64,000 nucleotides of DNA from JBJHBP01 sp050485645 (GTDB taxonomy: Bacteria; Pseudomonadota; Gammaproteobacteria; Steroidobacterales; Rariloculaceae), in assembly GCA_050485645.1 (NCBI GenBank), contig JBJHBT010000017.1, forward strand, positions 17,857 to 81,856, written 5' to 3'. The notes beneath the pieces were generated by a model. It saw nothing but the letters and a program-made list of their open reading frames with translations. It did not search any database and had not been told where the DNA came from. Shown here in pieces: positions 1 to 8,376 of the stretch. The position numbers and the translations under genes are program-made. The first letter of the stretch is position 1, and every line of letters begins with the position of its first letter.

Positions 1-1772
1 TCCTGAGCAGCACGTTGAGCGTCCTGCCAGTCGTCGAGGTTGTCCAGCAGACTGCCGAACTGCTGCTGCACATGGGCGGCGAACTCGCGGTCGAAATCCT
101 GTGGCTCGATATCCAGCGCCATCTCGACCGCCTCCGCCGTATCACGGCCGTTCCGGTACAGACGCAGCATCTCGGCCAGCGCCTCCTGCCCCCAGCGTGT
201 GGCAATGAATTCGCAGATCAGTCCCGCCTGCATGTACGAGACAATGACCTGGCCGCGATAGGTCGGGCGAACGAATCCCTGATCCAGTTCCACCACCGGC
301 AGCATCAGCCCTTCCTTCATGGCTTCGAACACCTGTGGCGGCAGATGCCGGCCAGGCAACGGACCGGTGCTCCATTCCTCGAACACCGAGACCCCTTCAC
401 TGAACCAGCGCGGCACCAGATGATCGGTCGCACCGAGCGTGAAGATGTGCGCAATCTCGTGCCACAGCGTCGTGCCCCAGTGAAATTCACCTTCAGTGCG
501 TGCGGTCGGGCTGTTCATCGCCACCAGATAGCCGAACGCCACGCCGAGCAGTCCGATGCCGGGAAGACCGGCGGTACGCACGGCGAAGTCATCATCCTGC
601 GGATACAGTTCGACGATCACCGGCTCCTCGAGCTCGAATTCGTAGCGCTGCGTGAATGTCTCGATGCTGCGTCGCGTCAGATCGATCACGTAGGGGGTCA
701 TCACGTCGGCCTCGGAACGATGCAGGCGCAGAATGATGGCCGCCGAGGCCGGTCGCGGTTCCGCCGGACCACGGTCGGTGGCCTGCGCATCGGCGGCGCG
801 GTCGATATCCAGTTCCACTTCGTGGTGTGTGACGACGAAGTTGTCGAAGCTGTCGATCAGCCGCAGCGTGTTCGCGATTTTCGCGCTGAACGGATCGCCG
901 CGGTAGGCGATTGCCAGATGCCGCTGCGCCGCGTCCACCTCGTTGTGACGCAGCAGGTTCACACCCAGTTCGGCGTGCGCCGAGTACAGATCGGGTTTGA
1001 TGTCGATGGCGCGATTCAGCAGTTCGATCGCCTCGCGGTAACGGCGCGTGATCACATAGAAGTAGGCAAGGGTCTCGTAGACCTCGCCATAGCGCGGGTT
1101 GTACGACAGCGCCCGATCCGTCCAGGGACTGGGCACCGTGCCGGTCAGCAGGTCCAGCGACGCCTTCAGGGCATAAACCTCCAGCGGCGGATAGGCACGT
1201 CTCCCGGCGATCTCCAGTGCCCGCTCCAGTCGGTCCGCGGCCCTGTCGTAGGCGCTCTCTTCCAGGTCCATCCGTGCAATCAGCAGATGCGCCGCCAGCG
1301 CATCGGGTTCCACTTCCAGCACTTCCGCCGTCCACTGCCGCGCGCGGTCCTCGAAGCGACCGGCCGCAACCTTTGCCAGACCCAGTGTGGCCGGCCAGTA
1401 GTCCGGCGCCAGCGCCAGCGCCTCCTGAAACAGACGCACCGCCTCGTTGTTCTGGTGCGTTGAGATGAACAGTTCACCCCAGCGGGTCAGCACCACGGGA
1501 TCGTCGGGATATTCGCGGCTCGCAGTCTGGAAGTGCGTATTCGCACGGCGCGGATCACCCAGTGCACGCGCAGCCTCGGCGCGTATGAGCGGATCCTCAT
1601 GGTTGTTCAGCAGCGCGCCGTAACAGCGCGTGGCTTCCGCCTGGGCGCCACGATTGTGCTGCTGGTCGCATTGGACGAGATCCTCGGGACGGTCCGGCCC
1701 GTATTCGATCGCCGCCCAGAGCGCCGGCGCCGCGAACAGCGTCAGGGCACTCAATGCGGCGCGGCCGAACAT
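1..1772 (-). CDS. TPR-repeat protein with C-terminal HExxH (peptidase MA-like) domain, C-terminus cut by window edge
   Basis: The reading frame starts at ATG 1772 and is open to base 1, so the C-terminus lies outside the window; about 590 residues are visible. A short hydrophobic N-terminus ending near an Ala-Ala pair looks like a signal peptide. Residues about 60-310 are helical tetratricopeptide-like repeats. A gluzincin-type zinc site follows: HEIAH at 438-442 and a Glu in WFSEG at 459, the usual 17-residue spacing. This is the architecture of TPR/peptidase MA-like proteins, so a periplasmic zinc peptidase is inferred; its substrate is unknown. It starts 7 nt after the stop of the caspase-like gene and is probably the third gene of that operon. 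Confidence 0.72.
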   Translation of the reverse strand, partial: MFGRAALSALTLFAAPALWAAIEYGPDRPEDLVQCDQQHNRGAQAEATRCYGALLNNHEDPLIRAEAARALGDPRRANTHFQTASREYPDDPVVLTRWGELFISTHQNNEAVRLFQEALALAPDYWPATLGLAKVAAGRFEDRARQWTAEVLEVEPDALAAHLLIARMDLEESAYDRAADRLERALEIAGRRAYPPLEVYALKASLDLLTGTVPSPWTDRALSYNPRYGEVYETLAYFYVITRRYREAIELLNRAIDIKPDLYSAHAELGVNLLRHNEVDAAQRHLAIAYRGDPFSAKIANTLRLIDSFDNFVVTHHEVELDIDRAADAQATDRGPAEPRPASAAIILRLHRSEADVMTPYVIDLTRRSIETFTQRYEFELEEPVIVELYPQDDDFAVRTAGLPGIGLLGVAFGYLVAMNSPTARTEGEFHWGTTLWHEIAHIFTLGATDHLVPRWFSEGVSVFEEWSTGPLPGRHLPPQVFEAMKEGLMLPVVELDQGFVRPTYRGQVIVSYMQAGLICEFIATRWGQEALAEMLRLYRNGRDTAEAVEMALDIEPQDFDREFAAHVQQQFGSLLDNLDDWQDAQRAAQ

Positions 1773-1779
1773 AAGCGGC

Positions 1780-2691
1780 CTACTCCGCCTGCGCCGCGTC
1801 TATACGATCCTGCAGCGTTGCCAGCCGCAGCAGCAGCGGTTGCAGTTCGTCGAAGTAATCGCTGGTGGACAGGGTCTCGCGCCGGTCGCGAAGTTCATCG
1901 ATGGCGCGCTCGATGTCGTCTCGCTCACGGTACATGCGCTCCAGAGTCGGGGTCATCGTCACCCGCGCCGCCAGACGCGCGATCTCGAACTGCGCCGCGC
2001 CATCGCCCGTGATCCGCGGATGTTCAGTGGCCAGATTGCCGGCCGACTCGTAGCTGTCGGCCACCCGACGGGCCGTGTAATCGAAGGCCTCCTGCACGGT
2101 GATGACGCCGTTGCGGTTGGCGTCAGCCGCCTCGGATGTCAGTGCATCCGCCCAGTGTTCGGCGAAGCGCGTCGCGTTGCGCTCGTTACCGCTGCGGGTG
2201 GCGGTGATCACGATGCGCCCTTCCGCTTCCCAGGACTCCAGTACGGCACCGCTGGCACTGGAGGTGTTGACCACCAGCTGCGTACGCGCCGGCAGCGTGT
2301 TCAGCAGTTCCGCCAGCTCCTCGCCGGTGGGATCCGGCCCGGGCAGGTTGTATTTGTAGTGTTCCCCATCGTAGGTGCCGTGGCCGATCAGAAACACTGC
2401 CACGCTGTCGGTTGGTCTGAGATCGGCCGACAGGGCCTCGATGGCCTCGACCAGTGCTTCGCGGGTGGCATGCTCGCCACTGAGCACGGTGACCCGGCTG
2501 TCGCTGCCGGTCGTCAGGGCGGCCGCCGCCGCCATTGTGTCCGCATGCGCGACGAACGCCTGTTCATAGCGCGGCTCACCGCCCAGACCACTGACGATCA
2601 GATAGTGAAGCTCGGCGCGGGCTGGCGACGCGCCAACGCACAGCGCGGCAATGACCGGGACCGCGGCGGCCATGACGGCACGGCGGCTCAC
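1780..2691 (-). CDS. Secreted caspase-fold (C13/C14-like) protein with EF-hand loop, catalytic Cys apparently absent
   Basis: GTG start at 2691 overlaps the TGA of the upstream VWA gene (GTGA); a longer frame exists but would overlap that gene. The 303-residue product has a signal peptide ending near ARA (about residue 26). The caspase-like core has the His loop (IGHG, H104) but the strand that normally ends in the nucleophilic Cys reads VVNTSSASG (residues 141-148), with Ser/Thr instead. A calcium-type EF-hand loop follows (D190, N192, N194, I197, E201). The C-terminus (about 240-303) is a charged helical segment, probably coiled coil. Likely a periplasmic pseudo-protease or Ser variant, working with its operon partners. 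Family assignment rests on motif reading only. Confidence 0.6.
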   Translation of the reverse strand: MSRRAVMAAAVPVIAALCVGASPARAELHYLIVSGLGGEPRYEQAFVAHADTMAAAAALTTGSDSRVTVLSGEHATREALVEAIEALSADLRPTDSVAVFLIGHGTYDGEHYKYNLPGPDPTGEELAELLNTLPARTQLVVNTSSASGAVLESWEAEGRIVITATRSGNERNATRFAEHWADALTSEAADANRNGVITVQEAFDYTARRVADSYESAGNLATEHPRITGDGAAQFEIARLAARVTMTPTLERMYRERDDIERAIDELRDRRETLSTSDYFDELQPLLLRLATLQDRIDAAQAE

Positions 2692-4943
2692 AGTCGCCCC
2701 CACGCCAGTCGTAGCACCCATTCTCCGGCCTTCAGCAGCAGCAGCAGCAGAAAGGCGAAAGGCATGTTCCACAGGTCCAGTATGTGTCGCTCGACGATGC
2801 CGGCTTCGGAATAGCGCACGGCCTCGGGCAGGCTGTGCAGATCGCTGAGCGCGAAATAGCGCCCGCCGGTGGCGTCGGCCAGACGTTCAAGCAGCGCGCG
2901 GTTGTGTTGAAACCGGAAGTGTTCGGAGACGCCCGCTTCGCGGCGTACCGCATACTGCGCCGAACCGACCTGTTCACCGTCGACGCCCGCGCTCGCCGAG
3001 AAGCGCACCACGCCGGAACCGGACGGATCGTACACGGCCGCGAACACGCCACGCTCACCCGCCACCGGCTGCATCGGCAAGGTCGTCGCGGGGCCGCGAC
3101 CGGTATCCACCGACAGGATGACTTCGGCCGTGTCGGCCGGGTTGTAGCTGCGATCACGAACTTCGGCACGCAGTTCGATGGCACTGTCGTCGCCATAGAA
3201 CGTGCGTTCGCTGGTCAGTGTGACCGGAGGCGGACTGTGCGCGACCAGCGCCTGCATCAGCTGGCGCCAGAACGTCTCGTGACGCTCGTCGGTATGTGGC
3301 AGCTGCATCTGCCAGCGCCATGTACCGCCCGTCGCCAGCACATAGGCGCTGCCGGCGCCGAAACGCTGATGTGCCAGCAACGGATACACCGTATTGGTGT
3401 TTCGTCCCTCGGGGCGCGCCTCAAGCAGCACGGTGGCACCGGGCTTCAGCGCGCCGGTGGCCTGGTAATCGGCGATGTTGGGCATTTCACGCCACATCGC
3501 GGCGTTCGCGGCGTCGTCCACGTCCAGACGCGTAATCAGCGACTGCACGCCTTCCGGTGTCAGCATCGGGCGTGCGGGCTCCCGCACGAACGTTGGCGCC
3601 GAGGGTTCGGGCAGCAGCACCGGCAGCACATCCGCCACTGAAGTGGAGCCCCAACCGCCATCGGCCAGTCCGCGCTGCCCGCCCAGCAACAGCAGGCTGC
3701 CGCCGCGGCGACTGACGAAATCACGCACCATGCGGCGCTGTGCAGAGGTCAGGGCGGCCGCCTCGATGCTGCCGATGATCAGTGCGTCGTAAGCGAACAG
3801 GGTTTCCTCGTCGTCGGGAAAGCCGGATTCGAGCTCCTCGGGCGACGCGATGCCCTGGCGATAGAACTTGTTCGGCGTCGTACGCAGCAGCGTGGCCAGG
3901 CGTACCGACGATCCTTCCGTCAGCGCTCGCCGCATGAACTTGTAGTCCCAGCGCGGCTCGCCCTCCAGGTACAGCACCTGGCGGCGCGCGGCGGGCACCT
4001 CCACCGGCCGAAACTGCGTGTTGTTGATCAGATTGCGCTCACCGGGCAGAGGATCCAGCGAGAAACGCAGATCCATCAATCCGGGCTCATCCACATCCAG
4101 CTCTATCCAGCGGGTGGTGACGCCGACGCGATCCGGCAGGTTGATGGTGCGCGAGGCGATGATCGCATCGCCGTTGTAGACACGCAGATTGGCCTGCGCG
4201 GCACGCGCATGGCGGACACTGACCTGGGCACTGACGCTGGAGCCGGGCAGCACCTGCTGCGAGATGACGACGTTCTCGAGCTCGATGTCTTCGGGGATGA
4301 TCTCGCGGCCAACGCCGACGGTGTGCACCGGCACACCATGGGAGGCGATCTCGGCGATGCGTGCGGCGTCGAGGCGATCGGAATTGTCGGCGCCATCACT
4401 GACCAGAATGATCGCACCCAGCGAGCCGGACTGTGCGGCACGCAGCACATCCAGCAGAGCGTCCCCGATATGGGTTACCGCGCCGGGAGGTGGCACGTCG
4501 TCGAGCGACGTCATCGCAATCGCATCGCCGGCGAACGCGAACAGTTCCAGATCGAACTGGGACTGCAGTTCCGGCAGCGCGCGTTCATTCAGTGCGGTAA
4601 CCGCCTGCTCCAGGCGGGAACGGTCGTTGTCGCCGTAGCCCATGCTCGCCGAGGTATCAAGCAGCACGGCAACGGAATTCTCCTGAGCACGCAGCGTCTG
4701 GGTCATCAGGGCCGGCTGCCAGGCCAGCACCAGCACGACGGCAATCATCAGCGCCTGAAGGACGCCGATGACTGCCAGCCGCCCTGGACTGAGCAGCCCC
4801 CTTCGACGCGCCAGCATGATCGTGACGGCGATGGCGCCGGCAGCGATCAGCAGCGCCAGCAGCCAGACCGGCCAGCCGCTCGCGAAGAGGAACTCGCCCC
4901 TTTCGTAGGTCGTACGGGAGTACTTGAATAAAAACTCGAACAC
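2688..4943 (-). CDS. Membrane von Willebrand factor A / glutamine-amidotransferase-like protein
   Basis: 751 residues. Two transmembrane helices (about 25-45 and 57-75) come before a VWA domain whose MIDAS motif DTSAS begins at D96; a third helix sits at the extreme C-terminus (about 724-745). The middle region (about 330-450) has the GATase1-like fold seen in large bacterial VWA membrane proteins, with a Gly-rich SLLLLGG strand; no amidotransferase activity is implied. The architecture resembles Bat/CoxE-type proteins in MoxR-associated loci, but no MoxR or DUF58 gene is visible here. First gene of a three-gene operon with the caspase-like protein and the TPR peptidase. Confidence 0.75.
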   Translation of the reverse strand: MFEFLFKYSRTTYERGEFLFASGWPVWLLALLIAAGAIAVTIMLARRRGLLSPGRLAVIGVLQALMIAVVLVLAWQPALMTQTLRAQENSVAVLLDTSASMGYGDNDRSRLEQAVTALNERALPELQSQFDLELFAFAGDAIAMTSLDDVPPPGAVTHIGDALLDVLRAAQSGSLGAIILVSDGADNSDRLDAARIAEIASHGVPVHTVGVGREIIPEDIELENVVISQQVLPGSSVSAQVSVRHARAAQANLRVYNGDAIIASRTINLPDRVGVTTRWIELDVDEPGLMDLRFSLDPLPGERNLINNTQFRPVEVPAARRQVLYLEGEPRWDYKFMRRALTEGSSVRLATLLRTTPNKFYRQGIASPEELESGFPDDEETLFAYDALIIGSIEAAALTSAQRRMVRDFVSRRGGSLLLLGGQRGLADGGWGSTSVADVLPVLLPEPSAPTFVREPARPMLTPEGVQSLITRLDVDDAANAAMWREMPNIADYQATGALKPGATVLLEARPEGRNTNTVYPLLAHQRFGAGSAYVLATGGTWRWQMQLPHTDERHETFWRQLMQALVAHSPPPVTLTSERTFYGDDSAIELRAEVRDRSYNPADTAEVILSVDTGRGPATTLPMQPVAGERGVFAAVYDPSGSGVVRFSASAGVDGEQVGSAQYAVRREAGVSEHFRFQHNRALLERLADATGGRYFALSDLHSLPEAVRYSEAGIVERHILDLWNMPFAFLLLLLLKAGEWVLRLAWGRL

Positions 4944-5243
4944 GACGGCCCTTAGTGCGTATCAACCAACCAATTGACACCAGCAAGGCGCACAAGTGCC
5001 GCAGCCGTCACCGCACGCTTCGCCATCACCACCCCTCCCTGGCACCGGCTCCGCACGGGCGTAAACGCGTGGAGCCGGATCCGGCGACGTCTGTCGTCGC
5101 TCAGTATTCGCGGCATAGTATCATCTTCGCGCTGGCGTGCAGCAGGCACGCAGCAGCCCGCGGATGCGCCTCACAGGGCCTTGCGGAAACAACGCCTGGG
5201 GGTCCGCCCGCCACAACAGTCCGTCCCGTATGACGCTGCCCGT
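4944..5243. other. Divergent intergenic region between the VWA operon and a small unknown gene
   Basis: About 300 bases separate two divergent transcription units. A TTGACA-like hexamer at 4973-4978 and a TAGTAT hexamer near 5116 are visible but are not spaced as one promoter. Short open frames exist here, but none has a ribosome binding site or recognisable protein. No RNA gene was recognised. Confidence 0.4.
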
Positions 5244-5519
5244 ATGACGCTGAATGAAAAAAAAGCCGTGGTCGCCCGATTTCTGCGACAGTGCAACGAA
5301 TACGCCCGCCACGAGCTGGCGCGCTATCGCACCGAACTGGATCAGGCCGAAGGCCGGCAGGCGCTGGCACTGCAGGACCGTATCGGTCACTGGACCGCCT
5401 ACATGGCCTTCAACGAATACACGCTGGAAGAACTCGACGGCGACATGCTGGATTCGTGGTTCGACGAAGTGGACGCGGCGGCAACCGGCAGCAGGCGCGG
5501 TCCGGACAGCGGACGCTGA
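5244..5519 (+). CDS. Small hypothetical protein
   Basis: A 91-residue acidic, mainly helical protein; I do not recognise the family. ATG 5244 is chosen because the frame upstream has atypical, low-complexity composition, while from this codon on the protein has normal amphipathic helices rich in Glu, Asp and Arg. The C-terminal 15 residues are polar. It lies 24 nt upstream of the thiamine-diphosphate enzyme gene and is probably co-transcribed with it. No signal peptide or membrane segment is visible, so a cytoplasmic protein is likely. Confidence 0.55.
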   Translation: MTLNEKKAVVARFLRQCNEYARHELARYRTELDQAEGRQALALQDRIGHWTAYMAFNEYTLEELDGDMLDSWFDEVDAAATGSRRGPDSGR

Positions 5520-5543
5520 CGCGCCGGCATCTGGAGCATCAGG

Positions 5544-7265
5544 ATGAGCATCAACAGCGCGGCAAACGCCGCCGTCACTGTCGCCGAAACCTTCCTGCGG
5601 TCGCTACGGCATCGTGGCATCGACCATGTATTCGCCAATGCCGGCACCGATCATGCGCCGATCATCGAGGCGATGGTCAAGCTGGCGGCGCTCGGCGAGC
5701 CGCTGCCGAAGTTTGTCACCGTTCCACACGAGAACCTCGCGGTGGCGATGGCGCACGGCTACTACCGGGTATCCGGAAAGCCGGCCGCGGTCATCGTGCA
5801 TGTGACGGTGGGAACCGGCAATACGGTCTGCGCGATCATGAATGCCTGCCGCGACAACGTGCCGCTGCTGCTGATGGCCGGACGCACACCGATTACCCAG
5901 TCCGGACACATCGCCTCTCGCACGCACCCGATTCACTGGGGCCAGGAAGCGTTCGACCAGGGCGCGGTGCTGCGTGAATACACCAAGTGGGACTACGAAC
6001 TGCGCGGCGGCCAGCCGGTGGACGAGGTGCTGGGGCGCGCGCTGGATGTCGCCATGGCCGAACCGCGCGGGCCGGTCTACCTGACGCTGCCCAGGGAGGT
6101 GCTGGCCGATCCGGATACGAATCCGGCCCTGGGAGCCGTGGCGCCACCCGCCGCCAGTCCGCAACCCGGCGCCGACCACCTGTCCACCGTCGGCGAGTGG
6201 ATCGCGCAGGCTGTCTGGCCTGTCGTCGTCACCTCGCATCTGGGTCGTGATCCGGCCGCGGTGGCGGCACTGGCGGCGTTCGCCGATCGCCATTCGGTAC
6301 CGGTCGTCGAAGCCAGTCCCACATGCCTGAATCTTCCGTGGGGTCATCCGCTGCACAGCGGTGTCAGCGGCACCACGCTGCTGGAGCAGGCGGATCTGAT
6401 CCTCGTCGCCGAAAGCGACGTGCCGTGGTTTCCGCGTGCGTTCACACCGGCGCCGCACGCGCGCGTGGTGCACCTGGGCGTGGACCCGCTGTACCAGCGT
6501 TATCCGATCCGCGCGTTTCCGGCCGATCTGATCGTGCCCGGCTCGGCCGCCACCGCATTCACGCTGCTGGATCAGTTTGTCGGCGAACGAACACCCGCCC
6601 ATCCGGATGCTGCGGCCCGGCGACGACAGGCCGTGGCCGACATCGTCGCGGCGCGCGCCGCCGCACTGCAACACGAGATCTCGTCGGCGCGCCACAGCAA
6701 ACCGATCCGCTACAGCGTACTGGCCGACTGCCTGCGCACGGCGATGCCCGACGACAGCCTGCTGGTGTCCGAACTGGGCGTCTCACCCGCCCATCTGCAA
6801 CTGAGTCGCCCCGGTTCGCTGCTCGGCGTGGGCATGGCCGGTGGCCTGGGTTTCGCACTGGGCGCATCGCTGGGCGCGAAACTCGCCGCACCCGAACGCA
6901 CCGTGGTCACGACGCTGGGCGACGGCAGCTACATGTTCGGCAATCCGACGCCGTTTCATTTCGTCGCCCGCGCGGCAGGTCTGCCAGTTCTTACCATTGT
7001 CTGCAACAACCGGCGCTGGCAGGCGGTGGATTCGGCCACACGTATCGTCTATCCCGATGGCCTGGCCGCCGCTGAACCGGTCATGCCGCTGGTGGAACTG
7101 CAGCCGTCTCCCGAGTTCAGCCTGGTTGCACAGGCATCGGGCGCTTTCGCGCGCCGCATCGATGACCCCGATGAACTGCCCGAAGCGCTGCGTCAGGCCT
7201 TCGCCGCCATGGCCGAAGGCCAGCAGGCACTGCTGGACGTACGCATGGAACACGGCCGGCGCTGA
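5544..7265 (+). CDS. Thiamine-diphosphate-dependent enzyme, acetolactate-synthase-like
   Basis: 573 residues with the three-domain layout of the acetolactate synthase/benzoylformate decarboxylase superfamily. The N-terminal PYR domain carries the conserved Glu that activates the cofactor (E63 in VPHEN). The C-terminal PP domain has the thiamine-diphosphate/Mg motif GDG at 459-461 ending in NN at 488-489. The start follows an AGGA-type site in the spacer after the small upstream gene. The substrate cannot be told from sequence: no regulatory subunit gene is adjacent, so a role in branched-chain amino acid synthesis is not supported; a decarboxylase or carboligase of unknown substrate is the safe call. 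Confidence 0.8.
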   Translation: MSINSAANAAVTVAETFLRSLRHRGIDHVFANAGTDHAPIIEAMVKLAALGEPLPKFVTVPHENLAVAMAHGYYRVSGKPAAVIVHVTVGTGNTVCAIMNACRDNVPLLLMAGRTPITQSGHIASRTHPIHWGQEAFDQGAVLREYTKWDYELRGGQPVDEVLGRALDVAMAEPRGPVYLTLPREVLADPDTNPALGAVAPPAASPQPGADHLSTVGEWIAQAVWPVVVTSHLGRDPAAVAALAAFADRHSVPVVEASPTCLNLPWGHPLHSGVSGTTLLEQADLILVAESDVPWFPRAFTPAPHARVVHLGVDPLYQRYPIRAFPADLIVPGSAATAFTLLDQFVGERTPAHPDAAARRRQAVADIVAARAAALQHEISSARHSKPIRYSVLADCLRTAMPDDSLLVSELGVSPAHLQLSRPGSLLGVGMAGGLGFALGASLGAKLAAPERTVVTTLGDGSYMFGNPTPFHFVARAAGLPVLTIVCNNRRWQAVDSATRIVYPDGLAAAEPVMPLVELQPSPEFSLVAQASGAFARRIDDPDELPEALRQAFAAMAEGQQALLDVRMEHGRR

Positions 7266-7359
7266 GCGCCAGGCGCCCGGACGGCCCGGACGAATCCGCT
7301 CAAACCCCCACCGGGCGCGTCAGCCCGGCTCGTTCATGAACGGCGACAACGTCAACGCC

Positions 7360-7478
7360 GGCCTGCTGCGGAGCAGTCCCCTTTCTCGGGGCGTCCGCGG
7401 CCATGGACGGCCGCGGCCGAGGCGCATGGACGCTCTTCCGCCGTCCCCGAAGATAAGGGGGCTGCTCCGCAGCAGACC
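7360..7478. repeat. Long imperfect inverted repeat between convergent genes
   Basis: Arms 7360-7383 and 7455-7478 are complementary over 24 positions with two mismatches that can form G-U pairs in RNA. Inside them a second pair of arms (TCGGGG near 7386 and CCCCGA near 7445) and a GCGTCC/GGACGC pair continue the stem, so about 120 bases can fold into one long hairpin. It sits between the convergent TPP-enzyme and murU genes. It could be a bidirectional terminator or a REP-like element; no T-run follows either arm. Confidence 0.65.
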
Positions 7479-7519
7479 GGCCACCACCGCGCTCAATCCC
7501 GTTCCTGAACGATCCGGAG

Positions 7520-8215
7520 TCAACCTTCGCGGCGCAGCCGCCTGATCGCGGATCGGGCGCTGTCGAGGCGCTCAGGTGTGCCTGCATCCAGCCACAGGCC
7601 GTCGAAGTGCACGCCGTGCAGTGCACCGCGGCCGATGGCATCGAGCAGCACCGGTCGCATCGGCAGCGGTCCGGCTGGCAGTGCGGTAAACAGTGCCGGA
7701 GAAAAGAGTCCGATGCCGGCGTATGTCAGGCGCGGCGCCTGATCGCGCAGGCGGCCGTGCGCATCCAGCGCGAAATCGCCATCGGGGTGATGCGGCGGAT
7801 TGTCGACCATGACCAGGGTGCCCGACCATTGCCCTGGATCCGGGTTGTCCAGCGATCGCAGCAGTCGGGCAAAGTCGAGGCTGCACACCACATCCGAACT
7901 GACGACGAGGAATGGCTGATCGCCGAGCAGAGGCAGCGCATGCACGATGCCGCCGGCGGTTTCCAGCGGCGGTTCGCCCTCCTCGCTGTAGCGGATGCCG
8001 GTCTGCCAGGCGCTGCCGTCGCCCAGCGCGTCGCGGATCTGCTGTCCTCGGTACGACAGGTTGATGACCAGCTCATGGACGCCCGCCGCCGCCAGCGCAC
8101 GAATATGGCGCACGATCAGCGGCTCACCCCCGACTTCCAGCAGCGGTTTCGGTATGCGCCGGGTCAACTCACCCATGCGCTCGCCCCGTCCGGCCGCTAG
8201 AATCATCGCCTTCAT
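7520..8215 (-). CDS. murU: N-acetylmuramate alpha-1-phosphate uridylyltransferase
   Basis: 231-residue nucleotidyltransferase opening with MKAMILAAGRGERMG, the sugar-1-phosphate nucleotidylyltransferase signature, followed by the K in IPKPLL and the Asp of SSDV that binds metal. Length and C-terminus match MurU, the cell-wall recycling enzyme making UDP-MurNAc from MurNAc-1-P. The start at 8215 fits this N-terminus; 14 residues of open frame further upstream look non-coding. In Pseudomonas the kinase gene amgK lies between murU and the lptD-surA locus; here murU is directly divergent from lptD with no room for amgK. A mannose-1-P guanylyltransferase role is the main alternative. Confidence 0.8.
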   Translation of the reverse strand: MKAMILAAGRGERMGELTRRIPKPLLEVGGEPLIVRHIRALAAAGVHELVINLSYRGQQIRDALGDGSAWQTGIRYSEEGEPPLETAGGIVHALPLLGDQPFLVVSSDVVCSLDFARLLRSLDNPDPGQWSGTLVMVDNPPHHPDGDFALDAHGRLRDQAPRLTYAGIGLFSPALFTALPAGPLPMRPVLLDAIGRGALHGVHFDGLWLDAGTPERLDSARSAIRRLRREG

Positions 8216-8221
8216 CGTGGG

Positions 8222-8227
8222 AGTATG
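8222..8227 (-). promoter_or_regulatory. -10-like hexamer (CATACT) 6 nt before murU ATG
   Basis: On the minus strand the hexamer CATACT ends exactly 6 nt before the murU ATG, which would put the transcription start on the A of the ATG. No convincing -35 is seen at 16-18 nt. See the leaderless-transcript finding. Confidence 0.35.
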
Positions 8228-8376
8228 CGCGCGCCCCCCGGCTGCCGCGACAGTCAAGACTGAAACCCCGCAACCGCCTGCAATGCCGGTGGCGTCTCCT
8301 GATTACGGTTCAACGCACGCATGAGTCCGCTCATTGTAAACAACCTCACATCGCTGCTGCCGCGGGACATTCGGCA

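Noticed and set aside
15..1463. A 482-residue open frame on the plus strand, rich in His, Gln and Arg
   Set aside because: It is antisense to the TPR/peptidase gene, whose protein has clear domains; the plus-strand product has the His/Gln/Arg-rich composition typical of antisense frames in GC-rich genes.
4952..5149. A 65-residue minus-strand frame upstream of the VWA gene
   Set aside because: No ribosome site or recognisable protein, and Arg-rich shadow-like composition.
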